Assembly (NCBI RefSeq): GCF_000421645.1
Contig: NZ_ATXK01000003.1
Coordinates: 124,001-188,000, forward strand
Length of the DNA stretch: 64,000 nucleotides
Direction: 5' to 3'
DNA from: Aurantimonas coralicida DSM 14790
GTDB taxonomy: Bacteria; Pseudomonadota; Alphaproteobacteria; Rhizobiales; Rhizobiaceae
Shown here: in pieces, positions 25,050 to 35,127 of the stretch
Layout of the letters: each line of letters opens with the position of its first letter
How positions within the stretch are numbered: position 1 is the stretch's first letter
Notes under the pieces: model-generated
What the model was told of the DNA's origin: nothing
Seen by the model: only the letters and a program-made list of their open reading frames with translations
Database searches by the model: none
Translations under genes and position numbers: made by a program

Positions 25050-26846
25050 TTACCTCTTCGATCTCGTCGCGCCGCCCTGCCGCAGCGTTGCGCCGACGTC
25101 GTCTCTTACCTTCCAACCAAAAGGTGGCAAGTCTTCGAAGGGTTCTAATGTGAGGTTTGCGTCGAACACGGCGCCCGACAGGGCAAGATGGGCGCGTTGT
25201 GTGTCCACTTCGCTCGCCACCACCGCCATCCCGGCGCATGCCGCCAGCGCCGCGATCGCTTCGGTCAGGGGCAGGCGGCTGCCGTCCGGCGCGAAGAGGC
25301 CGCGGGGTCCATAGAGTTCGGCTGGCGTCCAGACCGAGATCCCCGCCGGGGCCAGCGCGGTGGCGAGCCCCACCGCATAGGCGGCGGCAAATCGGCCGGC
25401 ATGGCGCGGATCGTCGTCGGCCATGGCGACGCGGCGGCGATCCGGGTTCGGAATGGTGCGGGCGCCATAAGGGTTCTGCCGCATCGCGATGGTCGACGGG
25501 CCGATGCGGTAGTCGCGATCGCCGATGATCGCCCGCGCCGAGGCGGTGATGTGGGCGACGGCCTCGAGCGTCTCCATCACGGCGCGGTCGCCGGCGTCGT
25601 GGACGATCGGGCACAGCGAATGAACGACGAAGTCGAGCATCTCCACCGGCGGGCGCTTGCGGTTCAGCTCGGGAAAGAAGCTCGCCATGCCGCCGCCCAT
25701 CAGGGGCACGTCGAACCGGCGGCGTGCGGCGGCATGGATCGCGTCGAGCGGCGGGCAGGGCGGCCAGGCCGATCCGGGCGGCGTCGATTGCCGGTCGACC
25801 GACGGGCAGACCATGACGCTGTCCGGCGCAAAGCCCGCAGCGCGCATGGCGTCGGCATAGCCGGCGAGGATCGGGTCCGGATCGACATCCGCATCGCCGC
25901 CGAAATCGGCGATCATCTCCAGGTCGAAACCATGGGAGGGCGCGGCGGCCTGAAGGGCGGCGTGGGCGACGAACTGCCCGGCGACATCGCCGAGGCTGGC
26001 GTCGACATGGCAGAGCAGGCGCTGCGGCCGGACCGCGTCGAGATCGCCGAGACTGGTAACGGCCCGACGGGCATGGTCGGCGGTAACAAGAATGGCCGTC
26101 TGCGGGAACGTCGTTCCGGCGGCCGGCGGTGCGGCGGTCTTCGGCGCGGCTGCCGGGACGCCCGACCATGTCAGGCGCACGGCCTGGCGCAGTTCCTCGC
26201 CATCGGCGATGTCGTAGGGCCAGGGCAGGGCGATCGGCCGGTTGTAGGTCTTGAAGGAGGCGTCGCCCCACTGGCGCTGATCCTCCATCTCGAAGGCATC
26301 GCCCTCGAAACGGCAGCGGCACTCCTTGCTCGCGACCCGATGGGTGATGCCGGCCATGTCCATGAAGGGCTGCCACGGCGCGATGCGCTGCGGGAAATGG
26401 CCCTCCTCGACCTGTCCGTCGGTATGGGTGACGGTGACGGGTGCCCCGGCCTGGCCGGTGATCGGGTGGAGGACCGTGAAGCCGGTGCGGTTGGTTTCGA
26501 ACCGGCCGCTCGCCTTGCCGACCGCCTCGAAGTCCAGCCCGTCCGGCCGGACGCGGATGGTCAGGTTCACATCGAGCCGTCCCGGCGGGTTGGTGAAGGC
26601 GAGGGCGCAGCGGAGCACCAGCGCATCGCCCTCGCGGCTCTCGCGTACCGGACCCATCTCGGGAAACAGCGTGCCCCAGTCGCGGTCGCGGGCGAGGAAC
26701 GCCACCTGCCGCAGGAGTTCGCGGCCTCCCACGGTCAGGTGGGAGATCGCGCCGTTGCGAAAGGCGAAGGCGACGGGGCCGAGCTCGACGGAACGCGCCG
26801 TTTCGAGCGGCTGGTCCGTGCCGTAGAGTTCGACCGGATCGCTCAT
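25050..26846 (-). CDS. apnL: D-apionolactone lactonase
   Basis: Soluble protein of 598 residues with no signal peptide. Its N-terminal part (ELYGTDQPLETARSVELGP, FAFRNGAISHLTVGG, YNRPIALPWPY) and length fit ApnL, which opens D-apionolactone to D-apionate after the dehydrogenase step. I recognise it mainly by this overall pattern and by its place directly downstream of apsD, with a four-base ATGA overlap. The C-terminal half contains a TIM-barrel-like run with ADFGGDADVDPDPI, VCPSVDRQST, FVVHSLCPIVHD. No classical lactonase catalytic triad can be assigned by eye. Confidence 0.75.
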   Translation of the reverse strand: MSDPVELYGTDQPLETARSVELGPVAFAFRNGAISHLTVGGRELLRQVAFLARDRDWGTLFPEMGPVRESREGDALVLRCALAFTNPPGRLDVNLTIRVRPDGLDFEAVGKASGRFETNRTGFTVLHPITGQAGAPVTVTHTDGQVEEGHFPQRIAPWQPFMDMAGITHRVASKECRCRFEGDAFEMEDQRQWGDASFKTYNRPIALPWPYDIADGEELRQAVRLTWSGVPAAAPKTAAPPAAGTTFPQTAILVTADHARRAVTSLGDLDAVRPQRLLCHVDASLGDVAGQFVAHAALQAAAPSHGFDLEMIADFGGDADVDPDPILAGYADAMRAAGFAPDSVMVCPSVDRQSTPPGSAWPPCPPLDAIHAAARRRFDVPLMGGGMASFFPELNRKRPPVEMLDFVVHSLCPIVHDAGDRAVMETLEAVAHITASARAIIGDRDYRIGPSTIAMRQNPYGARTIPNPDRRRVAMADDDPRHAGRFAAAYAVGLATALAPAGISVWTPAELYGPRGLFAPDGSRLPLTEAIAALAACAGMAVVASEVDTQRAHLALSGAVFDANLTLEPFEDLPPFGWKVRDDVGATLRQGGATRSKR

Positions 26847-27862
26847 ATGTCGGACAGCCTCACCGTCTCGCCGGTCTCGGCCGAGCGGTAGGCGGCCTGG
26901 ACCAGCGCCAGGGTCTTCAGATTGTCGGCGCCCGAGGTTTCCGGCTGGGTGCCGGCGTCGATGCAGGCGACGAAATGCTGCTGGATGATCCGCACGCTCT
27001 CCTGGATGTTATGCCAGGGACGCTCGGCCCAGGGCAGGACGGGCGGCGACACGTCGGTCACGGTCTCGTCGCCACCGGTCTGGACAACCAGGCTGTAGCC
27101 GGCGTCGAGCCGCAGCGTGCCCTCGGTGCCGTCGATCTCCAGCAGCGACTGCGGAAAGGTCTCCGGCGTGCGGCGGGTGGCATAGGAGCAGTCGACGACG
27201 GAGGTCACGCCGCCTTCGTGGGCGAGCAGCATGGTGGCCACGTCCTCGCCCTTGATCTTCGGATTGACCCGCTGCGTGGTCGCCGCGATACGCTCGACAT
27301 CACCGAACAGCGCCCGCGAGATGTCGAGGATGTGGATGCCCAGATCCTCGATGATGAAGCGCTCGCCTTCGGCCAGATAGGGCTGGCCGGAATAGACGTC
27401 GTAGCCCGAACGGAAGGCGACGCGGCCGAAGAAGGGCGTGCCGATCGCGCCGCTGCGTACGGTCTCGATGGCCTTGCGCACGGCCGACTGCCAGCGGAAG
27501 TTCTCGTGCACCATCAGCGTGCGGCCGGCGGCCTCGACGGCGGCCACCATGGCGCGGGCGTCGTCCATCGTCTCGGCGAAGGGCTTCTGGCAGATGACGT
27601 GGCAGCCGGCGCCGGCAGCCATCTCGACCAGCGGCCGGTGGCTCTGGACGGTCGTCGCGATGTCGACGAAGTCCAACTCCTCGGCCGCGAACATTGCCGC
27701 CGCGTCGGTATAGGTGCGGGCGATGCCGAAGGTCTCGGCGGTGGCGGCGAGCCGCTCGGGATCGCGGTCGCAGAGCGCCACGATCTCCGCGCCGTCGATG
27801 TCGCGCCAGGCATGCAGCTGGTTCTGTGCAAAGAAGCCGCAGCCGATCAATGCGCCTTTCAT
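26843..27862 (-). CDS. apsD: D-apiose dehydrogenase (Gfo/Idh/MocA family)
   Basis: NAD(P)-dependent sugar dehydrogenase of 339 residues. Rossmann start GALIGCGFFAQNQLHAW, family KP motif in CQKPFAETMDDA, and the catalytic Asp/His segment DLGIHILDISRALFGD are all present. In the pathway it oxidises D-apiose at C1 to D-apionolactone in the cytoplasm. It lies 12 bases after the sugar permease gene and overlaps apnL by four bases, which fits uptake, oxidation and lactone opening in order. A general Gfo/Idh role cannot be excluded from sequence alone. Confidence 0.82.
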   Translation of the reverse strand: MKGALIGCGFFAQNQLHAWRDIDGAEIVALCDRDPERLAATAETFGIARTYTDAAAMFAAEELDFVDIATTVQSHRPLVEMAAGAGCHVICQKPFAETMDDARAMVAAVEAAGRTLMVHENFRWQSAVRKAIETVRSGAIGTPFFGRVAFRSGYDVYSGQPYLAEGERFIIEDLGIHILDISRALFGDVERIAATTQRVNPKIKGEDVATMLLAHEGGVTSVVDCSYATRRTPETFPQSLLEIDGTEGTLRLDAGYSLVVQTGGDETVTDVSPPVLPWAERPWHNIQESVRIIQQHFVACIDAGTQPETSGADNLKTLALVQAAYRSAETGETVRLSDI

Positions 27863-27874
27863 GGGGTACTCTCC

Positions 27875-28945
27875 TTACTTGCCGAGGGCCGCCTGGGCCT
27901 GCAGGGCGACGCGGCTCTGGACGCGCTGCTGGGCCTGGTCGATGACCACGGCGGCGATGATGACGAGACCCTTGATCACGGTCTGCCAGAAGGCCGAGAC
28001 GCCCATCATCACGAGGCCGTCCGACAGGACGCCGATGACGAAGGCGCCGATGATGGTGCCGCCGATCTTGCCGCGCCCGCCCGACATGGACGTGCCGCCG
28101 AGCACCGCCGCGGCGATGGCGTTGAGCTCGAAGGTGTCACCGGTGGCCGGATGGGCGGCGACGAGCTGCGAGGCGATGATGATGCCCACCAGCGCGGCGC
28201 AGAAGCCCGAGAACATGTAGACGAAATACTTGACCCGGTTGACCTTCACGCCGGACAGGGCCGCGGCCTTCTCGTTGCCGCCGACGGCATAGATGTAGCG
28301 GCCGAGCGGCGTGCGCTTGGCGATATAGGCGGCGACGCAGCCCACCGCGATCAGCATCCAGATGGAGATCGGAATGCCGAGGAAGTCGCCGGCGCCGATC
28401 ATCCGGAAGGTGTCCGAGCCGTATTCGGCGTTGCCGTTGAGGTTGGGGAAGGTCCGGCCGTCCGAGGACAGCATGGCGGCACCGCGGGCGACATAGAGCG
28501 TGCCCAGCGTCGCGATGAAGGGCGCGACGTTGAGCTTGGTTATGAGGAACCCGTTGATCGCCCCGACGGCCACGCCGACGACGATGACCAGGAGGCAGAT
28601 CTCGATCGTGTTGAACTGGATCGACCAGCCAAGCCCCAGATCGATGCCGTTGAGGATCAGCCAGCCGGCGACCATGCCGCACAGGCCGACGATCGAGCCC
28701 ACCGACAGGTCGATGCCGCCGGAGACGATGACGAAGGTCATGCCGATGGCGAGGAAGGCGTTGAGCGCGACGTGCTTCGACATGATGACCATGTTCGCCG
28801 TCGACAGGAAGTTCGGCGCGGCGAAGGCGAAGAAGACGAAGACGAGGATCAGCGCGATGAAGGTGCGCGCCTTCAGGATGACGAGCAGCATCGAGGTGCT
28901 GTCCATCTCCCGGCGGGGAACGGCGGTGGCGGTCTGGGCGGTCAT
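27875..28945 (-). CDS. D-apiose ABC transporter permease (RbsC/XylH type)
   Basis: Inner-membrane permease of 356 residues with eight to ten hydrophobic segments. Family landmarks of the carbohydrate CUT2 permeases are clear: TFVIVSGGIDLSVGSIVGL, GTLYVARG, and AIAAAVLGGTSMSGGRGKIGG. The start is the ATG ending at 28945, with GGAGG 12 bases upstream; it shares one base with the ATPase stop. The frame runs open far upstream only as an antisense-type shadow of the ATPase gene. A homodimer is expected, as is usual for CUT2 systems. Confidence 0.88.
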   Translation of the reverse strand: MTAQTATAVPRREMDSTSMLLVILKARTFIALILVFVFFAFAAPNFLSTANMVIMSKHVALNAFLAIGMTFVIVSGGIDLSVGSIVGLCGMVAGWLILNGIDLGLGWSIQFNTIEICLLVIVVGVAVGAINGFLITKLNVAPFIATLGTLYVARGAAMLSSDGRTFPNLNGNAEYGSDTFRMIGAGDFLGIPISIWMLIAVGCVAAYIAKRTPLGRYIYAVGGNEKAAALSGVKVNRVKYFVYMFSGFCAALVGIIIASQLVAAHPATGDTFELNAIAAAVLGGTSMSGGRGKIGGTIIGAFVIGVLSDGLVMMGVSAFWQTVIKGLVIIAAVVIDQAQQRVQSRVALQAQAALGK

Positions 28946-30504
28946 CACGAGGCCTCCTTGAAGGCGGAACTGGGTGCGTGGTCGGGGGCGTGCCCCATTG
29001 CCGAAGCCTCGACGAGCGCCGTTTCGGTCGCCTCGTCCTTGCTGAACTCGCCGGTCACCCGGCCGTTCGACATCACCAGGATCCGGTCGGACAGCGACAT
29101 CACCTCTTCGAGGTCCGAGGTGACGAAGACGATGCCGAGGCCGTCGGCGGCCAGCTTGCGCATGACGCGGAACACCTCGGCCTTGGCGCCGATGTCGATG
29201 CCGCGGGACGGCTCGTCCATGAGCAGGATCTTCGGGTCGGTCATCAGCGCCTTGGAGATGACGACCTTCTGCTGGTTGCCGCCCGACAGCGAGGAGACCT
29301 CGTGCTCGGGGGAGGCGATCTTGATGGTCATGCGGCGGATGAAGTCGGCGACGGTCTCGGCCTCGCGCTTCAGCGACATGTGGATGCCGCGGGTGAAGGC
29401 GCCGAGGCTGGACAGCGTCATGTTCTCGCGGATCGACAGGATCTGCACGAGCCCGTCCTGCTTGCGGTCCTCGGGAATGAGGGCGAGGCCGCGGGCAATC
29501 CGGTCGGAGACGCCGCGCTTGGCCAGGTGCTCGCCGCGCATGAAGAAGGAGCCGGCATAGTCGCGCTGCTGCCCGATGATGCATTCGAGCAGTTCCGAGC
29601 GCCCGGCGCCCATCAGGCCGTAGACGCCGAGGATCTCGCCCTCGCGCAGCGAGAAGGAGACGTCGTCCACGGCCAGTCCGCCGCTCTTGTTGGGCAGCGA
29701 GATATGCTCGGCCCGGAAGATCTCGGCGCCGTAATCGTGCTCGACCTCCTTGGCGAAATCCTTCGAGGCCTCGCCGATCATGTTGCGCACGATCCAGGGC
29801 ACGTCGACGCCGTCCATCGAGCGGGCGCCGGTGATGGCGCCGTCGCGAAGGACCGTGATGTAGTCGCCGACGCGGATCAGCTCTTCCAGCCGGTGCGAGA
29901 TGTAGACGATACCGACGCCGTTGGCCTTCAGATCGGCGATGACCCGGAACAGGATCTCCACCTCGGAGGCCGACAGCGCCGAGGTCGGCTCGTCGAGGAT
30001 CAGGATGCGGGCGTTCTGCGCCAGGCTCTTGGCGATCTCGACGATCTGCTGCTGGCCGACCTTGAGGTCGCCGACCAGCGTGTCGGGGTCGATGTCGTGC
30101 TCCAGCCGGCGCAGGAGGCGGCGGGTTTCCTCGCGCTGCGCGGCCATGTCGATGTCGACGCCGGCACGGGTCTTTTCGCGCGCGATGAAGATGTTGTCGC
30201 TGACCGACAGGTTGGGGAAGAGGTTGAGCTCCTGGAAGACGATGCCGATGCCGTGGCGAGCGGCCTCGTCGGTCGAGCGGAACACCCGTTCCTCGCCGTC
30301 CATCAGGATGGTGCCCTGGGTCAGCTGCTCGACGCCGGCGATGACCTTCATCATCGTCGACTTGCCGGCGCCGTTCTCGCCGACCAGCACGTTCACGGCG
30401 CCCATATAGAGGTCGAAATCGACGTCCTTGAGGGCGACCGTGCCCGGATAGACCTTCAGGCCGTTGCGGATCGACAGGCCGATCGGATGGGCAGCGTCGG
30501 CCAT
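28945..30504 (-). CDS. D-apiose ABC transporter ATPase (RbsA type, two ABC domains)
   Basis: ATPase of 519 residues made of two fused ABC domains, as in CUT2 sugar importers. The first domain is canonical (GENGAGKST, DEPTSALS, ISHRLEEL) although its signature is DLKVGQQQIVEIAKSL. The second lacks a normal Walker A (GLMGAGRSE) but has LSGGNQQKVVISKAL and MDEPSRGID; this asymmetry is standard for RbsA-like proteins. It is followed directly by the permease and preceded, two bases away, by the DUF2291 gene. Confidence 0.9.
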   Translation of the reverse strand: MADAAHPIGLSIRNGLKVYPGTVALKDVDFDLYMGAVNVLVGENGAGKSTMMKVIAGVEQLTQGTILMDGEERVFRSTDEAARHGIGIVFQELNLFPNLSVSDNIFIAREKTRAGVDIDMAAQREETRRLLRRLEHDIDPDTLVGDLKVGQQQIVEIAKSLAQNARILILDEPTSALSASEVEILFRVIADLKANGVGIVYISHRLEELIRVGDYITVLRDGAITGARSMDGVDVPWIVRNMIGEASKDFAKEVEHDYGAEIFRAEHISLPNKSGGLAVDDVSFSLREGEILGVYGLMGAGRSELLECIIGQQRDYAGSFFMRGEHLAKRGVSDRIARGLALIPEDRKQDGLVQILSIRENMTLSSLGAFTRGIHMSLKREAETVADFIRRMTIKIASPEHEVSSLSGGNQQKVVISKALMTDPKILLMDEPSRGIDIGAKAEVFRVMRKLAADGLGIVFVTSDLEEVMSLSDRILVMSNGRVTGEFSKDEATETALVEASAMGHAPDHAPSSAFKEAS

Positions 30505-30505
30505 C

Positions 30506-31153
30506 TCACTCTCCGATCTGGAGCTGGGTCGGGACCAGCTCGACCGATTGCGCGTTGCCCTTCAGCGCGATGACGCCCTCGAAACGGGCGGTCTGGCCGA
30601 CCACGTCGCCCTCGGGAAGCGTCAGCCGCGAATGGGCGACGGCGTTCAGCGCATTGGCGAGCTTGGCGAATTCGATCTGGTCGCGGAAATCGGTGAAGAC
30701 GATGAACGGCATGGCGTCGCGCAGCGCCGTGCCGCGGATGATCGGTCCGAGCTGGACCGTGACGTCGCCCTTGCCGTCGCCGTCGGTGTCGACCTGCAGC
30801 TTGGCCGCGCGGCTCTTCAGCTTGGCTTCGACGATCTTGCCCTCGCCGGAGACGGCGAAGTTCCACGGGCTGGTCTCGCCGTCGCGGGGAAAGCCGTATT
30901 GTTCGCCGGCGGCGTCGGGATCGCTGGCCATGGCGGCGCGCAGATCGGTCAGCGGCACGACGTGGCTGGCGATCTCCGGCATGACCTTCGGCTCCCATGC
31001 CTCTTCGGCATAGGCCGCCATGCGGGTCTCGTCGGTCGCGGCGACCGCGGCGCCTTCACCGGCGGTCTTCTCGGATTCCCAGACGATGGTGAAGCCGCAG
31101 AGGCAGAGGACCGAGGCGGCGAGAATGGTGGTGCGGATGGTTCTGTTGCGCAT
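30506..31153 (-). CDS. DUF2291 periplasmic protein of the sugar ABC operon
   Basis: Exported protein of 215 residues. The ATG ending at 31153 begins a signal (MRNRTIRTTILAASVLCLCG) with a Cys-Leu-Cys-Gly end that may be a weak lipobox. The rest matches the DUF2291 pattern: FAVSGEGKIVEAKLKSRAAK, VDTDGDGKGDVTVQLGPIIRGTALRD, and PFIVFTDFRDQIEFAKLANALN. This family is almost always found between the SBP and ATPase genes of CUT2 sugar importers. Its role is not known to me; an accessory or docking role is possible. A hairpin precedes the gene. Confidence 0.82.
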   Translation of the reverse strand: MRNRTIRTTILAASVLCLCGFTIVWESEKTAGEGAAVAATDETRMAAYAEEAWEPKVMPEIASHVVPLTDLRAAMASDPDAAGEQYGFPRDGETSPWNFAVSGEGKIVEAKLKSRAAKLQVDTDGDGKGDVTVQLGPIIRGTALRDAMPFIVFTDFRDQIEFAKLANALNAVAHSRLTLPEGDVVGQTARFEGVIALKGNAQSVELVPTQLQIGE

Positions 31154-31178
31154 GGCAGGCCTGCCCCTGAACGGTGAT

Positions 31179-31202
31179 GTGCCTGGCACGATGGCCAGGC
31201 AC
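31179..31202 (-). promoter_or_regulatory. Intercistronic hairpin after the D-apiose SBP gene
   Basis: A perfect nine-base-pair stem (GTGCCTGGC, loop ACGATG, GCCAGGCAC) sits between the SBP stop and the DUF2291 start. Such hairpins protect the upstream message and let binding protein be made in excess over the membrane parts. The peptide importer at 39586-39610 has the same arrangement. Confidence 0.6.
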
Positions 31203-31228
31203 GAGCGTGTCTTGGGAGACGAGTAGCG

Positions 31229-32251
<1,023 letters not shown>

Positions 32252-32268
32252 TCATTACTATGTCAACA

Positions 32269-32279
32269 GGTATGATGAG
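32269..32279 (+). promoter_or_regulatory. Candidate GntR operator, transporter/RuBisCO-like divergent promoter
   Basis: GGTATGATGAG within ATGTCAACAGGTATGATGAG, 35 bases before the RuBisCO-like start and about 95 bases before the SBP start on the other strand. It is identical to the 22840-22850 site, so one regulator can control both divergons. Confidence 0.65.
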
Positions 32280-32314
32280 TATTTGAGATGGCGTGCGACA
32301 AGAAGGATAATGCG

Positions 32315-33562
32315 ATGGCGGACGACATGATCAGGGTGACCTATCGCATCGAATGCGCCGGCGACGTCGAGGCGATGGCCGCCAAGATCGCGTCGGACCA
32401 GTCGACCGGCACCTTCACCGAACTGCCGACAGAGACCGAGGCCGTGCGCGCCCGCTGCGCCGCCCGCGTCGAGCAGGTCACGCCGCTCGAGCCGCTGGCC
32501 GTCCCGTCGATTCCCGATCCGGCAGGGCAGGGCCCGTATCACCGCGCCGACGTCACCATTGCCTATCCGCTGGAGGCCGTCGGCACCGACATCGCCGCGC
32601 TGATGACGATCACCATCGGCGGCGTCTTCGCGGTCAAGGGCGTCACCGGCATCCGCGTGATGGACATCGACCTGCCGCAGGCCTGGGCGTGCCATCCCGG
32701 GCCGCAATTCGGCATCGCCGGCTCGCGCCGGCTGATGGGCGTGGAGGCGGGACCGATGATCGCCTCGATCATCAAGCCGTCGCTGGGGCTTCTGCCGGAC
32801 GAGACCGCCGCGGTCGTCGCCGATCTCTGCGCCGCCGGCGTCGATTTCATCAAGGACGACGAGAAGCTGATGAGCCCGGCCTATTCGCCGCTCGAGCAGC
32901 GCATCGCGGCCATCATGCCGGTGATCCGGGATCACGAGCAGAAGACCGGCAAGCGGGTGATGTACGCCTTCGGCATTTCGTCGGCCGATCCCGACACGAT
33001 GATGCGCAACCATGACCGCGTGGTCGAGGCCGGCGGCAACGCCGCCGTCGTCAACATCAACTCCATCGGCTATGGCGGCATGAGCTTCCTGCGCAAGCGC
33101 TCGGCGCTGTGCCTGCATGCCCACCGTAATGGCTGGGACATCCTGACCCGCCATCCGGGGCTGGGTCTGGAATTCCGGGCCTATCAGAAGATCTGGCGGC
33201 TGCTCGGCGTCGACCAGTTCCAGATCAACGGCATCCAGGCGAAATACTGGGAGCCGGACGAGAGCTTCGTGCGCTCCTTCGAAGACTGCATGACGCCGAT
33301 CTTCTCCGAGGCCGACCGGCCGCTGCCCGTCGTCTGTTCGGGCCAGTGGGGCGGGCAGGCGGTCGAGACCTATGAGCGCACCGGCCGCACGCTCGACCTG
33401 ATGTATCTCGGCGGTGGCGGCATCCATGGCCATCCGATGGGGCCGGCCGCCGGCGTGCGCGCCATCCGCCAGGCCTGGGACGCGGCGGCCGAGGGCCTGT
33501 CGCTGGCCAACAAGGCGCGGGACCATCCCGAACTGGCCGCTTCGCTGACCAAATGGGGCTGA
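32315..33562 (+). CDS. RuBisCO-like protein: 3-oxo-isoapionate-4-phosphate decarboxylase or transcarboxylase/hydrolase (OiaX/OiaT)
   Basis: RuBisCO large-subunit homologue of 415 residues. The carbamate/metal motif GVDFIKDDE (K201, D203, E204 in spinach numbering) and the Lys in SIIKPSLGL (K175) are kept. So are LHAHRNGW (H294, R295) and GGGIHGHPMGPAAG. The loop that holds H327 reads DQFQING, and K177 is Ser, so it is not a CO2-fixing enzyme. In oxidative D-apiose pathways such proteins either decarboxylate 3-oxo-isoapionate-4-phosphate (OiaX) or convert it by transcarboxylation and hydrolysis (OiaT); I cannot decide which. The ATG at 32315 has AAGGA seven bases upstream and is preferred to the ATG at 32288. 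Confidence 0.83.
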   Translation: MADDMIRVTYRIECAGDVEAMAAKIASDQSTGTFTELPTETEAVRARCAARVEQVTPLEPLAVPSIPDPAGQGPYHRADVTIAYPLEAVGTDIAALMTITIGGVFAVKGVTGIRVMDIDLPQAWACHPGPQFGIAGSRRLMGVEAGPMIASIIKPSLGLLPDETAAVVADLCAAGVDFIKDDEKLMSPAYSPLEQRIAAIMPVIRDHEQKTGKRVMYAFGISSADPDTMMRNHDRVVEAGGNAAVVNINSIGYGGMSFLRKRSALCLHAHRNGWDILTRHPGLGLEFRAYQKIWRLLGVDQFQINGIQAKYWEPDESFVRSFEDCMTPIFSEADRPLPVVCSGQWGGQAVETYERTGRTLDLMYLGGGGIHGHPMGPAAGVRAIRQAWDAAAEGLSLANKARDHPELAASLTKWG

Positions 33563-33596
33563 GCGCCCCGTATCCGCGCTGACATGCGAAGGAGGC

Positions 33597-33627
33597 AGGG
33601 CCGGGCAGCAGGCTCCCGGCCCTCTTT
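33597..33627. terminator. Rho-independent terminator
   Basis: A nine-base-pair stem (AGGGCCGGG, loop of nine, CCCGGCCCT) followed by CTTT, between the convergent RuBisCO-like and M20 peptidase genes. Confidence 0.8.
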
Positions 33628-33636
33628 CGTGACGTC

Positions 33637-35028
33637 CTACCGTTCGACGGCGGGTGCGTTCTCGCCGAGGTCCCAATAGAGACCGGCCATCATCGCCAGG
33701 CCCTCGCGCACGATGCCGGTGGGCACATGCTCGTTGGGCGCATGCTGGGAACAGCCCGGATAGGAATGCGGCACCCAGATGGTGCGCATGCCCAGGACTT
33801 CGGAGAAGGCGTCGTTGGGCAGCGAGCCGCCGAGATTGGGCAGGATCGCCGGCCTGGCGCCGGTCGTCTTGGCGATGGAATCCACTGCCCAGCCGACCCA
33901 GGCGTCGTCGGGATCGAGGCGCGTCGCCTTGAAGATGCCGTCGCTGGTCAGGCCGATCTGCACCATGCCGAGGCCCTGCCGGTCGAGATGGCGGCGGATC
34001 GCCGGCATCACCGCCTGCGGATCGATGCCGACGACGTAGCGCAGCTGCATCCGGGCCCAGGCTCGCGGCGGGATGGCATTGACCGGCGTCTTCGGATTGC
34101 CGGCCTCGAAAGCCAGGACTTCCAGGGCGCACCAGCCGAAGACCCGCTCCGACGGCGTCAGGCCCGGCTCGCCCCAGTCCCGCTCGATGATCTTGCCTTC
34201 CTCGCCGGCGGTGATGTCGCAATCGGCCAGCACCCGGCGTACCGCATCCGGCACATGGGTCGGCACCATCTCGCGAATGCGGATCTGGCCGGTCGGCCCC
34301 ACCAGGCTGGCGATGGCGTGGGAGAGCTGCACCGCCGGGTTGGAGAGGAGGCCGCCCCAATTGCCCGAATGCCGGCCGCCCTCGCGGGCGTCGATCCAGA
34401 TGTCGAAATTCACGCCGCCGCGTGAGCCGAGAAAGATTGTGGGCCGGTCGGCCGTCAGGCGCGGACCATCGGACGCGATCAGGACGTCGGCTTTCAGCCG
34501 GTCGCGATATGTGTCGCAAACCGCATGCAGGCCGGGCGAGCCGACTTCCTCGCCCATTTCGATCAGATATTTGGCGTTGAAGCCGAGGCGGCCGCGGGTT
34601 TCCAGCACCGCTTCCAGCGCGGCGAGATTGATGCCGTGCTGGCCCTTGTTGTCGACGACGCCGCGGCCGTACCAGCGATCGCCGCGATCGGTCACCGACC
34701 AGGGCGACAGGCCGTCTTCCCATTCGGCATCGAGACCGCGGATGACGTCGCCATGGCCGTAGCCAAAGACGGTCGGCAGCGCCGGGTCTTCAATCCGCTC
34801 GGCGATCAGGAACGGGCCCGGCGCGCTGTCGTCGGTGACGATCTCGGTGGTGAAGCCGAGCTTCTCCAGCGCCGGGGTCATCTCCTCTTCGAGATAGCGC
34901 AGCAGTTCCGCCCGCCGCTCGGGGTTCTGGCTCTCGGTCGGCATGGCCACGCGGCGTGCGAGTTCGGCGCGGAAACGACCGGAATCGAACGATTCCTGGG
35001 CAAGGGCGATGGCGGCGTCACGACTCAC
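33637..35028 (-). CDS. M20-family metallopeptidase/deacylase
   Basis: Cytoplasmic hydrolase of 463 residues. M20 ligands are visible in order: GYGHGDVI (His, Asp), GRGVVDNKGQH (bridging Asp), EMGEEVGSPG (catalytic Glu pair), SDGPR and the late His in SQHAPNEH. An inserted dimerisation domain spans about 200-350 (SGNWGGLLSNPA). It belongs to the ArgE/DapE/carnosinase-like part of the family. Transcribed alone on the minus strand, between the apiose regulon and the peptide cluster; it may belong functionally with the latter. Substrate unknown, probably a dipeptide or N-acyl amino acid. Confidence 0.8.
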   Translation of the reverse strand: MSRDAAIALAQESFDSGRFRAELARRVAMPTESQNPERRAELLRYLEEEMTPALEKLGFTTEIVTDDSAPGPFLIAERIEDPALPTVFGYGHGDVIRGLDAEWEDGLSPWSVTDRGDRWYGRGVVDNKGQHGINLAALEAVLETRGRLGFNAKYLIEMGEEVGSPGLHAVCDTYRDRLKADVLIASDGPRLTADRPTIFLGSRGGVNFDIWIDAREGGRHSGNWGGLLSNPAVQLSHAIASLVGPTGQIRIREMVPTHVPDAVRRVLADCDITAGEEGKIIERDWGEPGLTPSERVFGWCALEVLAFEAGNPKTPVNAIPPRAWARMQLRYVVGIDPQAVMPAIRRHLDRQGLGMVQIGLTSDGIFKATRLDPDDAWVGWAVDSIAKTTGARPAILPNLGGSLPNDAFSEVLGMRTIWVPHSYPGCSQHAPNEHVPTGIVREGLAMMAGLYWDLGENAPAVER

Positions 35029-35127
35029 GGGCAGATCTCCTCCTCGACTTCGCGCGAAGCCTCGCCACCGGGCGCTCCCGCGTCAAATGCCAAAAACACA
35101 AGTGAGCTTGCGCCCCGCGCATGAACG

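Noticed and set aside
26975-29560. Plus-strand open frame of 861 codons across apsD, the permease and the ATPase
   Set aside because: Spans three well-supported minus-strand genes and has shadow composition.
32315-33562. True RuBisCO / Calvin cycle
   Set aside because: The residues needed for CO2 addition are replaced, there is no small subunit, phosphoribulokinase or cbbR, and the context is sugar catabolism.
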